Shown here: positions 46,405 to 64,000 of the stretch, one piece after another
How the letters are laid out: each line of letters opens with the position of its first letter
How positions within the stretch are numbered: the first letter of the stretch is position 1
Origin: Edwardsiella anguillarum ET080813
GTDB taxonomy: Bacteria; Pseudomonadota; Gammaproteobacteria; Enterobacterales; Enterobacteriaceae
Assembly (NCBI RefSeq): GCF_000264765.2
Contig: NZ_CP006664.1
Span: 1,364,001-1,428,000, forward strand
Direction: 5' to 3'
Length of the DNA stretch: 64,000 nt
Program-made: the position numbers and the translations under genes
The notes under the pieces: generated by a model
What the model saw: only the letters and a program-made list of their open reading frames with translations
Told to the model about the DNA's origin: nothing
Database searches by the model: none

Positions 46405-46761
46405 CTATTTCTTGATCGGTTTACGCGGACCCTTGCGGGTACGTGCGTTGGTCTTAGTACGCTGACCGCGAACCGGCAGACCACGACGATGACGCAAACC
46501 ACGATAGCAACCAATGTCCATCAGACGCTTGATGCTCAGGGTAACTTCACGACGCAGATCGCCTTCTACGGTGTATTTGGCGACTTCGTCACGCAGCGTT
46601 TCGATTTGCTCTTCAGACAGCTCACTGATCTTAACATTTTCAGCAATGCCCGCAGCGGCGCAGATAGCCTGTGAACGGGTTTTGCCGATGCCGAAGATCG
46701 CGGTCAGCGCGATCACGGTATGCTTTTGATCAGGAATGTTAATGCCTGCTATACGGGCCAC
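46405..46761 (-). CDS. rpsM: Ribosomal protein S13 (GTG start)
   Basis: A 118-residue protein of the 30S head, which contacts tRNA and 50S. It begins with GTG after TAGGAGTGCATA, as in E. coli, where this start lies inside the S4-binding pseudoknot that shuts down the alpha operon. Signatures: [13 protein letters not shown] and [19 protein letters not shown]. Confidence 0.98.
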   Translation of the reverse strand: MARIAGINIPDQKHTVIALTAIFGIGKTRSQAICAAAGIAENVKISELSEEQIETLRDEVAKYTVEGDLRREVTLSIKRLMDIGCYRGLRHRRGLPVRGQRTKTNARTRKGPRKPIKK

Positions 46762-46889
46762 TATGCACTCCTAGATTAATATACGACGGCACCACTCTGA
46801 AAAGCCCGTTTTCAGGATACTCAAATGGCGCCGTTGCAACAAACAAAAGATTGGCTGGCTAATCTAGCCAGCTCAACCCAACTTTGCAA
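46762..46889 (-). promoter_or_regulatory. Alpha operon promoter and S4-binding leader
   Basis: The minus strand has -35 TTGCAA (46884-46889), a 17-base spacer and -10 TAGATT (46861-46866). The leader that follows (with CCTGAAAACGGGCTTTTCAG) agrees closely with the E. coli alpha leader, whose pseudoknot binds S4 to repress rpsM translation. Confidence 0.8.
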
Positions 46890-46907
46890 GAAAAATATGC
46901 GAGATAA

Positions 46908-47042
<135 letters not shown>

Positions 47043-47057
47043 TCAAACTCACCTGGA

Positions 47058-48389
47058 TTAGCGGTTATAGCCTTTCAGGTTCGCTTTCTTCAATGCAGAC
47101 TCGTACTGACTGGACATCATCAGAGTTTGCACTTGAGCCATAAAGTCCATGATGACGACTACTACGATGAGTAGTGAGGTACCACCGAAATAGAATGGTA
47201 CTTTCATCGCATCACGCATGAACTCCGGGATCAGGCAGATAAATGTAATGTACAGCGCACCAACCAGAGTCAGACGGGTCATTACCTTATCGATGTACTT
47301 CGCCGTTTGCTCTCCCGGACGAATTCCTGGTACAAATGCACCGGACTTCTTCAGGTTATCCGCTGTTTCACGCGGGTTGAAAACCAACGCCGTGTAGAAG
47401 AAACAGAAGAAGATGATTGCAGACGCATAGAGTAACACATAAAGCGGTTGCCCAGGCTGCAAATACAGCGAAATTGTAGTCAGCCAGTTCCAACCTGTAC
47501 CGCCCCCAAACCAAGATGCGATCGTGGCCGGGAACAGAATGATGCTGGAAGCGAAGATTGCCGGGATAACCCCTGCCATATTCACTTTCAACGGCAAATG
47601 TGTGCTCTGTGCTGCGTAAACACGACGACCTTGCTGACGCTTGGCATAGTTAACGACGATACGACGCTGACCACGCTCCACGAAAACAACGAAGAAGGTT
47701 ACTGCGAATACTAACACTGCAACCAACAGCAACAGAAGGAAGTGCAGGTCGCCCTGCCGCGCTTGCTCGATAGTATGGCCAATCGCCGGCGGAAGCCCCG
47801 CCACAATCCCTGCGAAGATAATGATCGAGATACCGTTACCGATACCACGCTCAGTGATCTGTTCGCCCAGCCACATCAGGAACATTGTCCCGGTAACCAG
47901 GCTCACAACCGCAGTGAAGTAGAAAGCAAAGCCCGGATTAATCACCAGGCCCTGCATTCCAGGCATATTCGGCAAACCGGTAGCGATACCGATCGACTGG
48001 AATATGGCCAGTACCAACGTACCGTAGCGGGTGTACTGGCTAATCTTGCGACGGCCAGCCTCCCCTTCTTTCTTTATTTCCGCCAGGGTGGGGTGAACCA
48101 CCGTCAGCAGCTGGATAATGATCGACGCCGAAATATACGGCATGATCCCCAGAGCAAAGATAGAAGCACGGCTCAGAGCACCACCGGAGAACATGTTAAA
48201 CATGTCGATGATGGTGCCCTGCTGTTGCTCGAGCAGTTTGGCAAGTACAGCGGCATCAATACCAGGGATCGGAATAAAAGAGCCAATACGGAAAACAATC
48301 AGCGCCCCAATAACAAACAACAGTCTGCGCTTGAGCTCGCCCAGTCCACCCTTGGCACTTTGAAAATCTAATCCCGGTTGTTTAGCCAT
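47058..48389 (-). CDS. secY: SecY, protein translocase channel subunit
   Basis: A 443-residue membrane protein, the E. coli length, with ten spans forming the Sec channel with SecE and SecG. Recognisable parts: [21 protein letters not shown] (first span), the plug region, [20 protein letters not shown] and the cytosolic loop [13 protein letters not shown] with the final [11 protein letters not shown]-like [14 protein letters not shown]. It lies between rplO and rpmJ. Confidence 0.98.
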   Translation of the reverse strand: MAKQPGLDFQSAKGGLGELKRRLLFVIGALIVFRIGSFIPIPGIDAAVLAKLLEQQQGTIIDMFNMFSGGALSRASIFALGIMPYISASIIIQLLTVVHPTLAEIKKEGEAGRRKISQYTRYGTLVLAIFQSIGIATGLPNMPGMQGLVINPGFAFYFTAVVSLVTGTMFLMWLGEQITERGIGNGISIIIFAGIVAGLPPAIGHTIEQARQGDLHFLLLLLVAVLVFAVTFFVVFVERGQRRIVVNYAKRQQGRRVYAAQSTHLPLKVNMAGVIPAIFASSIILFPATIASWFGGGTGWNWLTTISLYLQPGQPLYVLLYASAIIFFCFFYTALVFNPRETADNLKKSGAFVPGIRPGEQTAKYIDKVMTRLTLVGALYITFICLIPEFMRDAMKVPFYFGGTSLLIVVVVIMDFMAQVQTLMMSSQYESALKKANLKGYNR

Positions 48390-48396
48390 CTGCTAC

Positions 48397-48831
48397 TTAT
48401 TCCTCGATTTTACCGCCAGCAGCTTCAATCGCAGCACGTGCGCCTTTGGACACACGCAGACCGCGCAGGGTTACTGCACGATTGATTTCACCAGACAGCA
48501 TAACTTTGGCGAATTCGATCTGCGGGCCAATAACGTTAGCCGCTTTCAGCACGTTCAGGTCGATAACGTCGCCTTCGATCAGCGCGATCTCAGACAGACG
48601 AATTTCAGCCGTCACCATCGCTTTACGCGAGGTGAAGCCAAACTTCGGCAGACGACGGTACAGCGGCATCTGGCCACCTTCGAAACCGCGACGTACGCCA
48701 CCGCCAGAACGAGACTTCTGACCTTTGTGACCACGACCGCCGGTTTTACCCAGGCCAGAACCGATACCACGACCCAGACGCTTGGAAGCGTGCTTGGAGC
48801 CTTCGGCCGGAGACAGAGTATTCAAACGCAT
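48397..48831 (-). CDS. rplO: Ribosomal protein L15
   Basis: A 144-residue large-subunit protein, the E. coli length. The Gly/Arg-rich N-terminus ([20 protein letters not shown]) threads into 23S rRNA; the globular C-terminus ends [15 protein letters not shown]. It lies three bases after rpmD and seven before secY. Confidence 0.98.
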   Translation of the reverse strand: MRLNTLSPAEGSKHASKRLGRGIGSGLGKTGGRGHKGQKSRSGGGVRRGFEGGQMPLYRRLPKFGFTSRKAMVTAEIRLSEIALIEGDVIDLNVLKAANVIGPQIEFAKVMLSGEINRAVTLRGLRVSKGARAAIEAAGGKIEE

Positions 48832-48834
48832 CTG

Positions 48835-49017
<183 letters not shown>

Positions 49018-49020
49018 CTA

Positions 49021-49530
<510 letters not shown>

Positions 49531-49535
49531 CTACC

Positions 49536-50843
<1,308 letters not shown>

Positions 50844-50870
50844 TTACTCCCGTGATTCAATTGGTGACAA

Positions 50871-52453
<1,583 letters not shown>

Positions 52454-52520
52454 CTAATGTCAACTACTACTTCGAGACCCAGTGTGGGCCGTTAAAAATC
52501 CCCATAATTGAGGGCGCAGC

Positions 52521-52526
52521 ATTATA
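52521..52526 (-). promoter_or_regulatory. spc operon promoter (-10 box)
   Basis: A perfect TATAAT on the minus strand lies 80 bases upstream of rplN in sequence that follows the E. coli spc promoter (GTGTTATAATGC). The -35 region is a poor match to TTGACA, as in E. coli. Confidence 0.7.
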
Positions 52527-52549
52527 ACACTGCTTCCAGAATATGGGTA

Positions 52550-52584
52550 GAAAAAATAAACGGCTCAAAATCTGAGCCGTTTAT
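52550..52584 (-). terminator. Terminator after rpsQ, end of the S10 operon
   Basis: A 12-bp stem ATAAACGGCTCA/TGAGCCGTTTAT with a five-base loop, followed on the minus strand by TTTTTT. Confidence 0.88.
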
Positions 52585-52607
52585 CATTGCTGAGAGAGTG
52601 TACTGTA

Positions 52608-54536
<1,929 letters not shown>

Positions 54537-54541
54537 CTACC

Positions 54542-54823
<282 letters not shown>

Positions 54824-54834
54824 TTATCCTCTAA

Positions 54835-55665
<831 letters not shown>

Positions 55666-55678
55666 CTACTCCTCCGAC

Positions 55679-57235
<1,557 letters not shown>

Positions 57236-57255
57236 TCAATCGCTCAATGTCCTGA

Positions 57256-57588
<333 letters not shown>

Positions 57589-57737
57589 TTATAAACGTAG
57601 AAAATTACTCCTCGCACCCATTTCGATTGACGGGGGAGTGTAATCGTTCATTTCATAACCCCCATATCGGGAGTATTGTTTGGCGGAACGCGCCGCCGCT
57701 GATCGAAATCAGGCTGCCAATATTAGGCAGCCCGCGC

Positions 57738-57765
57738 ATTATACTTAGATCTGGCCAGGAAGCAA
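57738..57765 (-). promoter_or_regulatory. S10 operon promoter and leader
   Basis: The minus strand has -35 TTGCTT, a 16-base spacer and a perfect -10 TATAAT followed by GCGCGG. The leader between 57568 and about 57730 contains hairpins (for example CTCCCCCGTC with GGGGGAG) where L4 control acts in E. coli; I have not folded it. Confidence 0.8.
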
Positions 57766-57805
57766 GGCCGGATGCAAAATAACCAGCGACAGGCGACAAA
57801 ACGCC

Positions 57806-57830
57806 GTGAAAAAGGGCGCCGTAGCGCCCT
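57806..57830 (-). terminator. Terminator after tufA
   Basis: The stem AGGGCGC/GCGCCCT with a TACG tetraloop is followed by TTTTTC on the minus strand and separates the str operon from the S10 promoter. Confidence 0.9.
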
Positions 57831-57857
57831 CTTTCTGGTGTTATTGCTGGCTATCGA

Positions 57858-59085
<1,228 letters not shown>

Positions 59086-59110
59086 GGGATCAATATGTTA
59101 AAGCAGAGGC

Positions 59111-61228
<2,118 letters not shown>

Positions 61229-61314
61229 CTATATCCTAGGACGTTCAAGTTAAGTTACCCAAAGCGGGCTGCTTAAGCCTAAGCGCCCGCTTGGTGACTA
61301 ACATACCGATGATA

Positions 61315-62378
<1,064 letters not shown>

Positions 62379-62430
62379 GAAATATACAAGATATTCGGCG
62401 CGATACTGTCAACAAACACGGCCTGTACCG

Positions 62431-62721
62431 TCACCAGGCCATCTGACGCGGATGCGCCTCGCTCAGCGCGACAAATTCGCTATAGCCGATCAGCTGACAC
62501 GCGGGTGCGACATACGCCGTCAGCCCCCGCGCGAGCACATCCTCCCGCAGCACATGCAGCGCCACCGGCAGAGCGCTCAGCGCCGTCAACCCTGCGCTGC
62601 CCGTCAGCGCGCACAGAACGCCGTCCTGCAGCAGAACCAGCGCATCGCCGGGGCGCACCAGCGCCGCCAGCGCCGTGAAATCGACGCCCCCCTGCGGTGA
62701 GCGGGTCAATGTATGTAACAT
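62431..62721 (-). CDS. tusB: TusB, sulfur relay protein
   Basis: A 96-residue subunit of the TusBCD hexamer, which passes persulfide sulfur to TusE and MnmA for 2-thiouridine at the wobble base of Lys, Glu and Gln tRNAs. It begins MLHTLTRSPQGGVDFTAL; LVRPGDALVLLQDGVLCAL is the DsrH-like core. It is the last gene of yheO-tusD-tusC-tusB, just before the str promoter, as in E. coli. Confidence 0.93.
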   Translation of the reverse strand: MLHTLTRSPQGGVDFTALAALVRPGDALVLLQDGVLCALTGSAGLTALSALPVALHVLREDVLARGLTAYVAPACQLIGYSEFVALSEAHPRQMAW

Positions 62722-62737
62722 CGCGGAGTCCCCAGCG

Positions 62738-63097
62738 TTAAAAGGTCAAAATGACATCGCACTCATCCAGACGCGCGCGCAGCGTATCGGCCGCCAGCGC
62801 CTCGGCGGGGATAACCCAGCCGGCGTCACTGCTTAGCCCCCGCGCGGCCAACGACGCGGCGCACAGGTAGATCTGCTCGATATCATACAGCGCCATCACG
62901 CCAAACGTGGCGACGTAATCGCGCGCCAGAATAGCCGACGGCTGCTGATCGGGCAGCAGCTGGAAGACCGCATCGCCGATAAAGAACACGGCAATATCCT
63001 CGCAGAATGCGGAGGCCGCCAGCAGCGCATCCAGTCCCTCTCGCCCGGCGCTCGTCGTATGGGGGGGCTGGGTAAAAACAAAGGCAAGCCGTCTCAT
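62738..63097 (-). CDS. tusC: TusC, sulfur relay protein
   Basis: A 119-residue DsrF-like subunit, the E. coli length, of the TusBCD complex. It begins [22 protein letters not shown] with the ATG at 63097; the upstream extension to 63130 overlaps tusD and is rejected. [20 protein letters not shown] is the conserved core. Confidence 0.94.
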   Translation of the reverse strand: MRRLAFVFTQPPHTTSAGREGLDALLAASAFCEDIAVFFIGDAVFQLLPDQQPSAILARDYVATFGVMALYDIEQIYLCAASLAARGLSSDAGWVIPAEALAADTLRARLDECDVILTF

Positions 63098-63105
63098 CTC
63101 TCCCC

Positions 63106-63495
63106 CTAGAACTGCATGGTGCGATCGCACACCAGCATCGCTTCCGCCAGCGCACCCAGGCCGCTCAGCGTAAAACCGGGCTGCAGATTACCCGACGTCA
63201 GCCCTCGCTGTTCGGCCGCCGCTGTCGATACAACGCCGCGGCGCAGCGCGGCGGCGACGCAGACATTCAGCGTCACGCCGTGCTGCTGCGAGAGCTGTTG
63301 CCAGGCCCGCACCAGATCAAACTCATCCGCCGCCGGCTGCGTCAGCTGATTGGCGTTGAGCACCCCTTCGCGATAGAAGAAAACGCTGTGCAGCGTATGC
63401 CCCGCCGCCAGCAGCGCGAGGGCAAACTGATAGGCGCTGCTGGCGGCCTGCGTACCGTAAGCCGGCCCATTCACGACCAGTGAGTAGCTCAGCAT
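63106..63495 (-). CDS. tusD: TusD, sulfurtransferase subunit
   Basis: A 129-residue DsrE-like subunit (E. coli 128). The active cysteine is C79 in [12 protein letters not shown], equivalent to E. coli C78, which carries the persulfide received from TusA. It begins [20 protein letters not shown] and lies four bases after yheO. Confidence 0.95.
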   Translation of the reverse strand: MLSYSLVVNGPAYGTQAASSAYQFALALLAAGHTLHSVFFYREGVLNANQLTQPAADEFDLVRAWQQLSQQHGVTLNVCVAAALRRGVVSTAAAEQRGLTSGNLQPGFTLSGLGALAEAMLVCDRTMQF

Positions 63496-63498
63496 GGC

Positions 63499-64000
63499 TC
63501 AGTTACCCTGCACGTCGCCGTTCTTAAACTGGCGAATGTAGAGATAGACCGTATGCTTGGAAATATTCAGGCGATCGGCCACCTGGTTGATCGCATCCTT
63601 GATATCAAAGATCCCCTTCTCATGCAGCGTAAACACGATCTGGCGATTCTTGGCATTGTTGGATACCGTCCGGTCGGCGTTCACCTCTTCGATGGTGTAC
63701 TCCAGCGTCTGGGCCACCAGCTCATCCACCGATGAGGCAAAGTTCACCGCCGAAGAGACCTCCTGGGTCGCTTTGGGGATAAAGGTCTCCATGATCTGGG
63801 AAAACGGCACATCCAGATTCATGTTAATACACAGCAAGCCGATCACCCTCTGCTCTCGGTTGCGGATGGCGATGGTCACCGACTTCATCAGATCGCCGCT
63901 TTTGGCGCGGGTAAAATAGGCGCGCGAGACGCTGCTGTCCTCCCCGGCCATATCGTGCAGCATGCGCAGGGCCAGATCGGTTATCGGAGAGCCAATTTTA
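63499..64000 (-). CDS. yheO: YheO, helix-turn-helix regulator with PAS-like domain (N-terminus outside window)
   Basis: About 166 C-terminal residues are present; E. coli YheO is about 240, so the first 70-80 are cut off by the window edge, the reading frame continuing open to base 64000. The visible part has the end of a PAS-type sensor (IAIRNREQRVIGLLCINMNLDVP) and a helix-turn-helix (FDIKDAINQVADRLNISKHTVYLYIRQF). Its targets are unknown. It is co-directional with and four bases from tusD, as in E. coli. Confidence 0.9.
   Translation of the reverse strand, partial: KIGSPITDLALRMLHDMAGEDSSVSRAYFTRAKSGDLMKSVTIAIRNREQRVIGLLCINMNLDVPFSQIMETFIPKATQEVSSAVNFASSVDELVAQTLEYTIEEVNADRTVSNNAKNRQIVFTLHEKGIFDIKDAINQVADRLNISKHTVYLYIRQFKNGDVQGN

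Overview
The window looks like chromosomal DNA of an enterobacterium, most likely Edwardsiella. The gene order (ssb/uvrA-yjbR-yjbQ-tyrB; dkgA/ygiQ; yrdA-rrn; aroE-tsaC-yrdD-smg-dprA/def-fmt-rsmB-trkA; spc, S10 and str ribosomal operons) is enterobacterial. The 16S variable regions read like Edwardsiella as far as I can judge by eye. No transposase, integrase, phage gene or CRISPR array is visible.

Layout. 1-14012: a catabolic cluster matching the E. coli yge/yqe/ygf region: ygfK (cut by the window edge), mocA, yqeC-yqeB, yqeA, hyuA, ygeY, ygeX, ygeW and the divergent sigma54 activator ygeV. Its homologues are linked to anaerobic purine/urate breakdown and selenium-dependent molybdenum hydroxylases. 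I see sigma54-type -24/-12 elements before both ygfK and ygeW, and a perfect CRP core before ygfK. 14050-20336: a small unknown membrane protein, then ssb/uvrA with a shared LexA box, yjbR, yjbQ and tyrB. 20579-26118: dkgA, ygiQ, metA with a MetJ operator, and a class C beta-lactamase gene. 26385-31990: a complete rRNA operon on the minus strand (16S, two tRNA-like genes, 23S, 5S) with P1/P2 promoters, boxA sites and terminators. 32157-43784: yrdA, yrdB-aroE-tsaC-yrdD-smg-dprA, def-fmt-rsmB-trkA-trkH-mscL, zntR and yhdN. 43863-62378: the alpha, spc, S10 and str operons, all on the minus strand and nearly contiguous. 62431-64000: tusB, tusC, tusD and the C-terminal part of yheO.

How it works together. 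The first cluster would take a ring-opened purine product through ureide and diaminopropionate steps (HyuA, YgeY, YgeW, YgeX), recover ATP through carbamate kinase (YqeA), and mature molybdenum/selenium hydroxylases (MocA, YqeB, YqeC), switched on by YgeV with sigma54. The second half is mostly translation: rRNA, ribosomal proteins, EF-Tu, EF-G, RNA polymerase alpha, SecY, start-methionine formylation and deformylation, and the tRNA modification genes tsaC and tusBCD.

The most surprising observation is that both tRNA genes in the rRNA spacer (Ile-GAU and Ala-UGC) carry several substitutions that break stems and invariant positions, although the flanking 16S and 23S genes look intact. This is either real decay of the spacer tRNAs in this operon or an assembly or base-calling fault confined to the spacer.
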